From Rhizobium sp. CF122 (GTDB lineage Bacteria > Pseudomonadota > Alphaproteobacteria > Rhizobiales > Rhizobiaceae), in assembly GCF_000282035.1 (NCBI RefSeq), contig NZ_AKKA01000021.1:1-64000 (forward strand): DNA of 64,000 nucleotides, given 5' to 3'. The notes below the pieces were generated by a model, which searched no databases, was not told the origin of the DNA, and saw only the letters and a list, made by a program, of their open reading frames with translations. The translations under genes were made by a program, and so were the position numbers. The stretch's first letter is position 1. Each line of letters begins with the position of its first letter. This document shows positions 37,904-48,185 of this stretch, piece after piece.

Positions 37904-39534
37904 AATTTGGGTCTTTTTCTATCGATGATGCCGACGGCGTGGTCCTCGGGCATGCGGTGAAGCTTGCAGACGGCAGCTTGCCCAAAGGGCACAGGATCGA
38001 TGCCGCTGACATCGACAGGCTCCGCAGCGAGGGTATAGAACATGTCATTGCGGCGCGCATCGAGCCGGGGGACGTCGGTGAGGATGACGCGGCGGGACGA
38101 CTTGCGAGGGCTGTCACTCCCGACCACCTCCGCTTCTCAGAGGCGTCCACAGGGCGCGTGAACGTGTACTCGACGGTCGACGGGCTGTTCGTCGCAACCC
38201 GAAGTGCCGTCGATCGCCTGAACAGGATCGATCCCGGCATAACGCTCGCCTGCCTCAACGACCATGTGCCTGTCCGGAACGGCGACATGGTCGCAACATT
38301 CAAGATCATTCCGCTCGCCGTCTCAGGCGCGAAACTCGACGCCGCATGCGAAGTGCTGCGGGCGACGTCGGCATTCGAGGTGAAACCCTTTGCCGGCAGA
38401 TCTGTCTCATTGATTGCGACGGAGCTGCCTTCGCTGAAGCCGGCGGTGATGGACAAGACGGCGCGTGTGCTTTCCCGCCGGCTCATCGCATCCGGCAGTC
38501 ATCTCGTTAGAGAGGCGCGGGTTGCTCATCGTGTAGAGCCGGTTGCAGAGGCACTCCGAGACGCATCAGGTTCGCCCGACAAAGCACCGAAGCTGATCAT
38601 TCTTTTCGGCGCGTCTGCCGTGATCGATGACGAGGACGTGATTCCCGAGGCGATTCGACAGGCCGGAGGCGAGGTGGTGCAGGTCGGCATGCCTGTCGAC
38701 CCGGGTAACCTGCTCGTTCTCGGCCGCATCGGCGATATCCCTGTGATCGGGGCACCGGGATGCGCGCGCAGCCCCAAGGAGAATGGCTTCGACTGGGTGC
38801 TCGATCGGATCCTGGCGGGTGAAGAGCCAAGTGCACTCGACATCAGCGGCATGGGTGTCGGAGGTCTTCTGATGGAAATCCAGGCGCGGCCAAGCCTTCG
38901 TGAACAGGAGGCGCAATTGGTCCCCGCGGATAACGTCGTGGCCATCGTTCTTGCCGCCGGCAAGGCCAGCCGAATGGGCGAGGGCGGGCCGCACAAGCTG
39001 CTGGCGGAGTTTGACGGCGTGCCGCTTGTCAGGCGATCGGTGAGGACGGCGATCGGCAGTCGGGCGTCGTCAGTCATTGTCGTGACGGGACATCGCAAAA
39101 ACGACATCGAAGCGGTGCTGTCCGGGCTGAATGCGATGATAGTTCACAATCCGGACTACGCCTCGGGCATGGCCTCGTCGCTCGCGACAGGATTTTCCGT
39201 CGAGCAAGCGCGGGACGCGGATGGAGCTTTAGTCATCTTGGCCGACATGCCGGGCGTTTCTAGCAGCGATCTCGATAAGCTGATCTTGGCGTTCCGACGA
39301 TCGCATGGCCATTCGATCATCCGTGCCGTGTCGCACGGTAAGCGCGGCAATCCTGTGATTATACCGAAATCCCTGTACGATGAGGTCTTGCGGCTGGAGG
39401 GTGACGTCGGTGCGCGGCACATCCTTGAGACATCGGGCGTGCCTGTGGCCGACATCGAAATCGGCGACGCTGCGCATCTGGATGTGGATACGCCGGAGGC
39501 CGTCATCGCGGCAGGCGGAGTTTTGAAGGGCTAG
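37900..39534 (+). CDS. Fused molybdopterin-binding protein and MobA-like nucleotidyltransferase
   Basis: A 544-residue two-domain protein. Residues 1-340 are a MoeA/MogA-type molybdopterin-binding module (LIILFGASAVIDDEDVIPEA and GAPGCARSPKENGFDWVLDR). Residues 346-540 are a MobA/MocA-type NTP transferase (LAAGKASRMG at about 351-360, with the expected lysine in PHKLLAEFDG, then LADMPG and GNPVIIP). MocA attaches CMP to the molybdenum cofactor to give the form used by xanthine oxidase-family enzymes. This fits the CO dehydrogenase-like accessory genes before it. Confidence 0.9.
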   Translation: MKFGSFSIDDADGVVLGHAVKLADGSLPKGHRIDAADIDRLRSEGIEHVIAARIEPGDVGEDDAAGRLARAVTPDHLRFSEASTGRVNVYSTVDGLFVATRSAVDRLNRIDPGITLACLNDHVPVRNGDMVATFKIIPLAVSGAKLDAACEVLRATSAFEVKPFAGRSVSLIATELPSLKPAVMDKTARVLSRRLIASGSHLVREARVAHRVEPVAEALRDASGSPDKAPKLIILFGASAVIDDEDVIPEAIRQAGGEVVQVGMPVDPGNLLVLGRIGDIPVIGAPGCARSPKENGFDWVLDRILAGEEPSALDISGMGVGGLLMEIQARPSLREQEAQLVPADNVVAIVLAAGKASRMGEGGPHKLLAEFDGVPLVRRSVRTAIGSRASSVIVVTGHRKNDIEAVLSGLNAMIVHNPDYASGMASSLATGFSVEQARDADGALVILADMPGVSSSDLDKLILAFRRSHGHSIIRAVSHGKRGNPVIIPKSLYDEVLRLEGDVGARHILETSGVPVADIEIGDAAHLDVDTPEAVIAAGGVLKG

Positions 39535-39537
39535 GGG

Positions 39538-39855
39538 ATGGATGCGGCGGCGATTGAAGAAATGTTTCAGGGGCTTGGCCCCGTCACGATCAAACGGATG
39601 TTCGGTGGCAAGGGCATCTACCATATGGGGCGGATTGTTGCGGTCGAGGTGCGCGGCGAGATGCTGCTGAAAGCCGACGAGCAGAGCGCGCCCGAATTCG
39701 CTGCAGCCGGGGCGACGCAATGGGCATACGAAGGCAAGAAGGGAAGTCCGGTGAAGATGCCATACTGGTCGATCCCCGACGATGCCTATGACGACCCCGA
39801 CCTTATGGCGCGATGGGTGCGGCTTGCCTATGAGGCAGCGCTCCGGGCGGAGTGA
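39538..39855 (+). CDS. TfoX N-terminal domain protein
   Basis: A 105-residue protein with a TfoX/Sxy N-terminal domain: VTIKRMFGGKGIYHMGRIVAV and WAYEGKKGSPVKMPYWSIPDDAYDD. In gammaproteobacteria Sxy acts in competence, but short TfoX-N proteins elsewhere have no settled role. It starts 3 bases after the molybdenum gene stop and is likely the last gene of that operon. No DNA-uptake genes are near. Confidence 0.86.
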   Translation: MDAAAIEEMFQGLGPVTIKRMFGGKGIYHMGRIVAVEVRGEMLLKADEQSAPEFAAAGATQWAYEGKKGSPVKMPYWSIPDDAYDDPDLMARWVRLAYEAALRAE

Positions 39856-39859
39856 AACC

Positions 39860-40282
39860 CTAGAGGAGTTCGTCGGCTTTCAGCCTGTCCATGGCGGCGG
39901 ACGCGAATGCGGAGAGCGGTTGCGGGAGGTCGGAACGGCTGAACCAGCCGAAGTCCGAGAGCTTTTCCGGCTCAGTGAGCTTCGGTTCGCCGTCGAACTC
40001 GGACGCAATATAGAGCAGGGAGACCCAGTGCTGTTCGTCCGCCTTGCTGATAACTTCTGCGGGGCCGAGGAGACTGACGCGGCCAATCGATAGACCGGTT
40101 TCTTCTTCGGCTTCACGGCGCGCCGCCTGCTCTGCCGGCTCCATATGATCGACTTTGCCGCCCACAATGCTCCAGTGGCCGGCCTCCGGCGCGCGGAGAC
40201 GCTTGTAAAGGAGGATCTTGCGGTCACGCAAAATCACCAGACCAACGCCAACGCCCGGAAAATCGATGCCCGGCGTGCCCAT
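39860..40282 (-). CDS. Nudix hydrolase
   Basis: A 140-residue Nudix enzyme with a perfect Nudix box (G-x5-E-x7-REA-x-EE-x-GL) starting at GKVDHMEPAEQAARREAEEE. The opening PGIDFPGVGVGLVILRD and the pattern of a dNTP or nucleoside-diphosphate hydrolase are typical of MutT-like proteins; the substrate is unknown. It starts 6 bases after the helicase stop on the same strand, so the two are co-transcribed. Convergent with the TfoX gene (4-base gap). Confidence 0.9.
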   Translation of the reverse strand: MGTPGIDFPGVGVGLVILRDRKILLYKRLRAPEAGHWSIVGGKVDHMEPAEQAARREAEEETGLSIGRVSLLGPAEVISKADEQHWVSLLYIASEFDGEPKLTEPEKLSDFGWFSRSDLPQPLSAFASAAMDRLKADELL

Positions 40283-40288
40283 GATTCG

Positions 40289-41827
<1,539 letters not shown>

Positions 41828-41895
41828 GATTGCGTGCCGCAATGCAGCGCGACATAAGCCGAAACTGCCCTTAAGTCAAGGAATACAGGCCTTGC

Positions 41896-41929
41896 GGCTA
41901 GTGCACAGGTAAAGACGTGGTTAGTGCAC
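41896..41929. promoter_or_regulatory. Two direct repeats before the DEAD-box gene
   Basis: GGCTAGTGCAC at 41896-41906 and GGTTAGTGCAC at 41919-41929, 23 bases apart (about two helical turns), each containing the palindrome GTGCAC. They lie 70-100 bases upstream of the helicase start, between it and the M23 gene. The spacing suits two bound dimers on one face of the DNA. Confidence 0.4.
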
Positions 41930-41933
41930 GTAG

Positions 41934-43232
41934 TTACTTCATGTAACTGGCAAGCTTCAAGCCCGCATTCATGAAATAAATGGGGTCGACTGCCCGGCCG
42001 TCCTGGCGGACCTCATAGTGCAGATGCGTACCGGTGGACCGGCCGGTGCTGCCTGCAAGGCCGATCACGTCATTGCGGTCGACCTTGTCGCCGACCTTCA
42101 CCAGGATTTCCGACATGTGACCATAACGGGTGGAAATGCCGTTGCCGTGGTCAACCTCAACCATGTTGCCGTAGCCGCCGGTCCAGCCGGCCGCAATCAC
42201 CTTGCCAGGCGCTGTCGGGCGAACCTTCTCACCGGGCGCAAAACGAAAGTCAATGCCGGAGTGCAGTGCCAACCGCCCGAGGAACGGATCACGCCTGTTG
42301 CCGAACGAGCTGGTGATCTCCTTGCCAATGGCCGGGTTCTGGAATGGCAGCGATTCCGCTGTGCTCCGTACGGTCTCAAGGCGGGTGAGGGCATCGTCAA
42401 GCTGTGATAGCGAGCTATCGAAATCATCCGCGCCTTCAGGCTCGACATACGGTCCGCCGACTGCGCTGTCATCCTGCTTCGTGCGCTCGGCCGGTACCGA
42501 AATGCGGAAACGCGTCAGGACCTTCGATATGGCATTGGCAGCACCACCCGCGTCACTCGTCAATTGCGCGATGCGATTGCGCTGCTTCTGCTCGATGTCT
42601 TTCAACGACAGCGTCACCTTGGAGAAAACGCGGTCGGCGCGGTCGCCAACGGTTTCCTGTGCCGGGACGTCGGCGAGCGTAGCGTTGTCGGTCGTCACGT
42701 CGGCCGGTTTGTCAGCTCCGGCAAGCTGATTTTCGATTGCCTGAACTGCACCGGAAAGCGAGGCGTGCTTGTCTTTTGCTTCGGGAGCGTAAGACTGGAG
42801 CGTCGTCGTCTCCTTGCCGCCCAGCCCTGAATTCTCCGCGCGATCAAGAAGCGAGCCGAGCTTGCCGTGGCGCGAGGTAAGCGCCAGCTGCTGCTCCATG
42901 AGCTTGTCGACCTTGTCTTCGACAACTTGCTGATCAAGCAATTGACGTGACGTAACCCGGTCGACCTGGGCGCGCAGAGCGGCGATGCGGTCTTCATAGT
43001 CATGCTGCATGCGCGCCTGCCTTGCCATCGTCGCACCAATCAGGTCGTCGCGCAGGACGAGATAAGAGGTCGCCAGGAGATAGCCGATCGCAAAGACGCC
43101 GACGAAGCAGAAGGCAAGTGCCGCCATCCACGGCCTGACCGTCAGATGACGGACCCGGTCACCGCTTGCCAGGATCAGTATATGCTCTTGTCTTTTCTGA
43201 CCGAATACGCGGCTGTGCTGTGCATGCGTCAC
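41934..43232 (-). CDS. M23-family peptidase-like envelope protein
   Basis: A 432-residue bitopic protein: short cytoplasmic tail, one membrane helix (about residues 35-57), a long coiled-coil region (60-290) and a C-terminal LytM/M23 domain. The zinc-ligand pattern is present as LHSGIDFR and HLHYEVR, so it could be an active endopeptidase. Sinorhizobium has such a protein, RgsM, in polar growth, and this may be its homologue. The start is set at GTG 43232 because GGGAGA lies 8 bases upstream; a TTG at 43274 gives a longer form without such a site. Confidence 0.87.
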   Translation of the reverse strand: MTHAQHSRVFGQKRQEHILILASGDRVRHLTVRPWMAALAFCFVGVFAIGYLLATSYLVLRDDLIGATMARQARMQHDYEDRIAALRAQVDRVTSRQLLDQQVVEDKVDKLMEQQLALTSRHGKLGSLLDRAENSGLGGKETTTLQSYAPEAKDKHASLSGAVQAIENQLAGADKPADVTTDNATLADVPAQETVGDRADRVFSKVTLSLKDIEQKQRNRIAQLTSDAGGAANAISKVLTRFRISVPAERTKQDDSAVGGPYVEPEGADDFDSSLSQLDDALTRLETVRSTAESLPFQNPAIGKEITSSFGNRRDPFLGRLALHSGIDFRFAPGEKVRPTAPGKVIAAGWTGGYGNMVEVDHGNGISTRYGHMSEILVKVGDKVDRNDVIGLAGSTGRSTGTHLHYEVRQDGRAVDPIYFMNAGLKLASYMK

Positions 43233-43329
43233 GGAGAATCTCCCAATTGACGGCCGATGCCTCAATTGCCGCAATTACGCATGATTATGGTTAATATTTA
43301 CTTAGGTCAGCATGGCTGTCGCTATAAGA

Positions 43330-44154
43330 TCAGGCGTTGCTCGTCGATGTCAGTGACCGATAGAAGGACGGCGTCAGGCCGGCTTCGGCCCGCGCGATGT
43401 CGTTGAAGGGAGGCTTTAACGGACCGCGGAAATTGGCGCGTACCAGTTCGTGGAATGTTCGTGCCGGATCCCGCCTTTCGCGCGCGCAGAGAAAACGGAA
43501 CCATTTGGCGCCAATCGCGACGTGCCCCTTCTCATCGTTGTAAATGACATCGAGTACGGCTGCGCTCTCCAGATCGCCGGTTTCGCGCAACTTGGCCTGT
43601 AGCGACGGCGTGACGTCCAGCCCGCGAGCCTCGAGGATGAGCGGCACAACGGCGAGGCGCGCCGTTAGGTCATTCCTTGTCGAGTGCGCCGCCTGCCACA
43701 GGCCGTCGTGGGCGGGCAGGTCACCATAGTCTGCATCGAGGTCTCTCAGGCGGGCACGCACCATGCGGAAATGTTTTGCTTCCTCGGAGGCAACCTGCAT
43801 CCAACCGTCGAAGAAAGAGTTAGGCACCGGTTGAGTGGCGAATCGCGCAACGATATCAAGCGCCAGATCGACAGCGTTGAGTTCGATATGGGCAATAGCA
43901 TGCAGCAGCGCGATGCGGCCCTTGACCGTATGCAAGGAACGCTTTTCGACCTGCGTCGGCGGTATCAGATCTGGCTTGTGCGGACGGCCCGGTCTGTCCG
44001 GCAACGGCGCGTCGAGGGGCGAACGCAGAGACAGCTTGCGATCGAACCAACGCGTGGCAGTCTCCTGAGCAAGCGTCGTCTTCTCATTGAGATCGGTCGC
44101 ACCGATAGCGTCGATCGCGCCGCCGCGCAGGGATGTGATGGAGCTAGGCGTCAT
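43330..44154 (-). CDS. DUF455 ferritin-like protein
   Basis: A 274-residue helical protein of the DUF455 family, predicted to have a ferritin-like di-iron four-helix bundle. Possible metal ligands are in HAIAHIELNAVDLAL (His, Glu), VASEEAKHF, LEARGLDV and YNDEKGHV, the ExxH repeats expected of that fold. The function is not established; a role near oxidative stress is suggested by the upstream bcp gene, whose stop overlaps its start by four bases. Confidence 0.87.
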   Translation of the reverse strand: MTPSSITSLRGGAIDAIGATDLNEKTTLAQETATRWFDRKLSLRSPLDAPLPDRPGRPHKPDLIPPTQVEKRSLHTVKGRIALLHAIAHIELNAVDLALDIVARFATQPVPNSFFDGWMQVASEEAKHFRMVRARLRDLDADYGDLPAHDGLWQAAHSTRNDLTARLAVVPLILEARGLDVTPSLQAKLRETGDLESAAVLDVIYNDEKGHVAIGAKWFRFLCARERRDPARTFHELVRANFRGPLKPPFNDIARAEAGLTPSFYRSLTSTSNA

Positions 44155-44624
44155 CGCGACAGGTTCTGGACGGCTGCAAGCACGATTTCTGCGTGGCCGG
44201 GCACCTTCACCTTCTGCCAGATCGTGCCGATCGTCCCATCCTCGCGGACTAGAAAGGTCGTTCGCTCCACGCCCATGAAATTGCGCCCATACATGGTCTT
44301 CTGTTTCCACACGCCATAGGCCTCAAGCGTCGTCTTCTCTTCATCAGACGCCAAGACAACCGCAAGGTTGTGCTTCTTGATGAATCGGTCGTGGCATTTC
44401 ACGGAATCGGGAGACATGCCGATGACGCCAGCGCCAGCCTTTTCGAACTCATCCGCAAGTGCTGTGAAGGCGAGCGATTCCGCCGTGCATCCCGTCGTGT
44501 CGTCCTTGGGATAGAAGAAAAGCACCAGCGGTTTTCCGCGGAAATCACGAAGCGAAATGCGCCCTCCGCCATCTCGCGGGAGATCAAAGTCAGGCGCCGT
44601 CGTACCGATGCTGATATCCGCCAT
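44151..44624 (-). CDS. bcp: Peroxiredoxin, Bcp/PrxQ family
   Basis: A 157-residue thiol peroxidase. The peroxidatic cysteine is C46 in DDTTGCTAES, preceded by the usual FFYPKD. The resolving cysteine that many Bcp proteins have five residues later is serine here (S50), while another cysteine lies near residue 76 (VKCHDRF), so it is either 1-Cys or uses C76. It reduces hydroperoxides in the cytoplasm. Its stop overlaps the DUF455 start (ATGA), so they are coupled. Divergent from the AsmA-like gene. Confidence 0.92.
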   Translation of the reverse strand: MADISIGTTAPDFDLPRDGGGRISLRDFRGKPLVLFFYPKDDTTGCTAESLAFTALADEFEKAGAGVIGMSPDSVKCHDRFIKKHNLAVVLASDEEKTTLEAYGVWKQKTMYGRNFMGVERTTFLVREDGTIGTIWQKVKVPGHAEIVLAAVQNLSR

Positions 44625-44681
44625 GGAGAGACCTTTCTTTTGCCGGGTTTATGGATAACAGGTGATTTGCCAGATATATAT

Positions 44682-44699
44682 TGGACGAACAATCGTCCA
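44682..44699. promoter_or_regulatory. Inverted repeat between bcp and the AsmA-like gene
   Basis: TGGACGA (44682-44688), four bases, TCGTCCA (44693-44699): a perfect 7-bp inverted repeat in the 119-bp divergent promoter region, next to an AT-rich GATATATAT stretch that could be a -10 region. Suits a dimeric repressor or activator site. Confidence 0.4.
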
Positions 44700-44743
44700 G
44701 CCAGTCTGGTCCAAACCACAAGTTAGGGAGTTAGGCGAGACGC

Positions 44744-47700
44744 ATGTCGGCGATCCGCGGCGAGAAAATTACATTCCGCAAGAAAGATATCGTCGCACTG
44801 CATGAGCTTCCCTCGGCGCAGGCCGAAGATCCCATCATCGTCAGTTGCCCGCCGACACGTTCGCGCATGCGCAGGACGGCCGGTGTCATGGGTGGCTGCG
44901 TTGCCGTTATTCTGTTCGTGCTCGCGGCAATTATCTTCACGGTGGAAAGCGGCATGTTCGACGCGCCGCTGTCGCGGCAGGCGCAGGCTGCGCTCAACTC
45001 GGCCATCGGACCGCGCTATCGCGCCGAGGTCGGCTCTACGGTCATCCGCTTCACATCGAACCTGCGGCTTGCGCTTGAGGCGCGCGACGTTAACATGATC
45101 GACGAAGAGAGTGGCCAGCACCTGTCGACGACGCATGCATTGCGCATGGCGCTCGACCCGCTGCAACTCTTTCGTGGTCGCATAGCGATCGCGCAGATCG
45201 AGGCAGAGGATATCGCGCTCGACACGGCGTTGCTGCCGTCCGGAAAACCGCTCAAGCTCGATGATGTCAGGATCGACGAAATCCCGGCCGCGATGGAAGC
45301 TGCATTTGCTCAGCTCGACATGATCGACAGTTTCGTGGAGCGCGGCGGAACGCGGTCAGTCAAGCTCTCGGGCATTGACATCAAGCTCGCCGATACCGCA
45401 AACGGTCCACTCTCGATCGTGGTTGACAACCTCGCCTTCTCGAGGACACGCCAGGGCGCGCTGGCGCTGGATGGCGAGGTCGCGATCAACGGCAGGCCGG
45501 CAACGCTCAGCGTCGTCACACAACGGGCCAGCGGACGCACCTCGAAGTTGACAGGGCAGGTCGCGGGCGTCGATCTGGGACCGTTCACGCTCAAGCGGAA
45601 CGTCGAGGGCCGAATCCGGCAAGGCATCAATGGCTCTGGTGACTTGACGATCTCGGCCTTTCGCGCCGGCGATCAAGACCCGCCGGCGCTTGGCGCCTCG
45701 ATCGAACTGAAGCCGGGGCAGTTCTATATGGATGGCGACCAGCAGGAACTGAGCGGCGGCCGCATCAACCTCGCTTATGACTTCTCGAAGCAGACGCTGG
45801 AGATTGCCAAGTCGCGTGTTCAGTTCGGTGCAACATCCGTGCCGCTCAGCGGTGCCCTCATAGACCTGGACAAGATCGATGCTTCCGCAGGAAAGGGCTT
45901 CGGCATCGATCTGCTCGTCAGCGGCGGCACCGCGGCGCCAGTTGGATCCGGAGAGCAACCACTTGCCTTTGACATAAATGCGACTGGTCGTTACCTCGTT
46001 GCCAGCCGCGAACTGCAATTTGCGAACATGCAGGTTTCGAGCCCAGCCGGAGGCCTCTTCGGCTCGCTGCACGTCCGTTTCGGCGATGCGTCACCGGAGA
46101 TCAGCTTTGCCGGTCAGTCGCAACATTTGCAGACAACGGCGGTCAAGCAATTGTGGCCATTCTGGATGGCGTCGAAGGGCCGCGAGTGGGTTGAACGCAA
46201 CCTCTTCGGGGGAACCGTCAGTGACGCGTCGATTTCCGTTTTCATTCCATTTGGACGCTTGGACGAGGCTGTCGGCAAGGGGCTGAAACTCGATGAGCAC
46301 CAGATCCGGATCGCCTTCGACATCGCTGGCACGCGAATGAATGTGGCCGGCGACATCCCGCCGATCCGTGATACGAATGCGCATTTTGACTTGAGTGGTC
46401 CGCGTGCGACGATCTCCATCAAGAGCGGGACGGCGTTCTTCCCCTCGGGACGATCGGTAAACGTCGGCGAGGGAACGTTTGTCCTGCCGTCGACCTATGA
46501 CAAGCCGCTCATGGCCGAACTCAATCTTCCCATTTCCGGCGCGGCGGACGCGGTCGGCGAATTGCTGACCTATAAGCCAGTACAGATACTGCAGCGTGCA
46601 GGCTTCGTGCCTGAGGACCTCAAGGGCAAGGTGTCGGCGAACGTGCAGGCGCGCCTCGGGCTGATCTCGTCGCAGAATCCTCCGCCGGCTGAATGGAAGG
46701 CTGTGCTGCAGCTGCAGGATCTCGATATCGCCAAACCGATTTCGGGCCGCAAGATCACGGATCTTGACGGGGTGCTTAACGCCGATCCGAAGCAGGTAAG
46801 CGTTGACGGAAAGGGGCTGATCGACGGCATTCCCGCTGGCATCAAGCTTGTCGAGCCGACAGACAAATCTTCGGACGTTCAGCCACAACAGACCATTACC
46901 GCCACGCTCAACAACGATCAGCGAGAAAAGGTGCTGCCCGGCCTCAACGACATCATCGATGGCAGCATAGACATCGAGCTCAATCGCATCGATCAGGACC
47001 GACAGCAGGTCTCGGTCGATCTTGGAAGGGCGCGGTTGTCCCTCCCATGGATCGGTTGGTCGAAGGGAAGCGGTATCGGCGCGACTGCTGCGTTCGAGGC
47101 ATCCGGGCCCGTCGACAACACGGAGTTGAAGAACTTCGTCCTCAAGGGCGACGGCTTCGGAGCAAATGGCTCGCTTGTCATCGGCAAGGGCAATCTCATG
47201 AAGGCGGATTTCGACAGTGTCAAACTGTCGTCGCTGGATGATTTTGCCGTTTCGGTGAAGCGCAGCAAGGGCGGGCTTGATGTCTCCGTATCAGGCAACA
47301 GCGCCGACGCTCGCCCGATCATCGCCAGATTGAAGTCCGGCGGTGGCGGCGGCGAGACCGACCGCAGCGGTAACGTATCGGTTCGGGCCAAGCTCGGTCG
47401 CATCATCGGCTTCAATGACGAGAAGATGCGGAATGCTGACATGCTGTACGTTTCCGCAGATGGCAGGTTACAGGCACTGAATTTTACCGGTGTCACCGAC
47501 AGCGGCGAGGCGTTCGTTGCCCAGACCAAGGGCAATGGCGTTATCAATGTCACCAGCGGGGATGCGGGCTCTGTTTCGCGCTTCGCCGACCTCTATCAGC
47601 ATATGATGGGTGGCTTGCTCAATCTGCAGATCCGCCTCGGCGCAGGCGACCGCTGGGACGGCTCGATCGACATCAGGCGCTTTTCTCTGGTCAACGAGCA

Positions 47701-48133
47701 GCGCCTGCATTCAATCGTCTCGACGCCGGTCGGTCAGGAGCAACGGAGCCTGAATTCGGCGGTCAAGCGGAGCATCGACACCTCGGCACAGCGCTTCCAA
47801 CGCGGCTTTGCCCGCATTGTTTCGCAAAACGGCGTGATCGGCATTGAGAACGGCGTGGTGCGCGGCGATCAGGTCGGCGCCGTGTTCCAGGGTATAGTAC
47901 GTGACCCGCGCGGTAGGATGGACATGACGGGCACCTTCATGCCTGCCTATGGCCTCAACAGGCTGTTTGCCGAATTACCCCTGATCGGTATCATCCTAGG
48001 CAACGGCACCGATCGCGGCCTGATCGGCATCACGTTCAAGCTGACGGGGAAATTGGAAGCGCCCGATCTGATCGTCAATCCGCTGTCGATCATCGCCCCC
48101 GGCGTCTTCCGCAACATCTTCGAATTCCAATAG
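44744..48133 (+). CDS. Large AsmA-like / DUF3971 envelope protein
   Basis: A 1129-residue protein with a cytoplasmic N-terminus of about 45 residues, one membrane helix (46-67) and a very long periplasmic part rich in beta-strand repeats. The C-terminal region holds an AsmA-like/DUF3971 domain (FARIVSQNGVIGIENGVVRGDQ, then FMPAYGLNRLFAELPLIG and NPLSIIAPGVFRNIFEF). Proteins of this type (YhdP, TamB, AsmA) form lipid-conducting bridges between the inner and outer membranes. Full length; terminates at a bidirectional hairpin. Confidence 0.88.
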   Translation: MSAIRGEKITFRKKDIVALHELPSAQAEDPIIVSCPPTRSRMRRTAGVMGGCVAVILFVLAAIIFTVESGMFDAPLSRQAQAALNSAIGPRYRAEVGSTVIRFTSNLRLALEARDVNMIDEESGQHLSTTHALRMALDPLQLFRGRIAIAQIEAEDIALDTALLPSGKPLKLDDVRIDEIPAAMEAAFAQLDMIDSFVERGGTRSVKLSGIDIKLADTANGPLSIVVDNLAFSRTRQGALALDGEVAINGRPATLSVVTQRASGRTSKLTGQVAGVDLGPFTLKRNVEGRIRQGINGSGDLTISAFRAGDQDPPALGASIELKPGQFYMDGDQQELSGGRINLAYDFSKQTLEIAKSRVQFGATSVPLSGALIDLDKIDASAGKGFGIDLLVSGGTAAPVGSGEQPLAFDINATGRYLVASRELQFANMQVSSPAGGLFGSLHVRFGDASPEISFAGQSQHLQTTAVKQLWPFWMASKGREWVERNLFGGTVSDASISVFIPFGRLDEAVGKGLKLDEHQIRIAFDIAGTRMNVAGDIPPIRDTNAHFDLSGPRATISIKSGTAFFPSGRSVNVGEGTFVLPSTYDKPLMAELNLPISGAADAVGELLTYKPVQILQRAGFVPEDLKGKVSANVQARLGLISSQNPPPAEWKAVLQLQDLDIAKPISGRKITDLDGVLNADPKQVSVDGKGLIDGIPAGIKLVEPTDKSSDVQPQQTITATLNNDQREKVLPGLNDIIDGSIDIELNRIDQDRQQVSVDLGRARLSLPWIGWSKGSGIGATAAFEASGPVDNTELKNFVLKGDGFGANGSLVIGKGNLMKADFDSVKLSSLDDFAVSVKRSKGGLDVSVSGNSADARPIIARLKSGGGGGETDRSGNVSVRAKLGRIIGFNDEKMRNADMLYVSADGRLQALNFTGVTDSGEAFVAQTKGNGVINVTSGDAGSVSRFADLYQHMMGGLLNLQIRLGAGDRWDGSIDIRRFSLVNEQRLHSIVSTPVGQEQRSLNSAVKRSIDTSAQRFQRGFARIVSQNGVIGIENGVVRGDQVGAVFQGIVRDPRGRMDMTGTFMPAYGLNRLFAELPLIGIILGNGTDRGLIGITFKLTGKLEAPDLIVNPLSIIAPGVFRNIFEFQ

Positions 48134-48140
48134 GCACGAA

Positions 48141-48166
48141 AAAACCGGCGCGAGGCCGGCTTTCCT
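48141..48166. terminator. Bidirectional terminator between the AsmA-like gene and tyrS
   Basis: A 5-bp GC stem (48145-48149 with 48155-48159) with a 5-base loop, flanked by AAAA on the left and a T-rich stretch on the right, between two converging genes. Confidence 0.6.
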
Positions 48167-48185
48167 TTTCCGATGTTGCTAGAAC

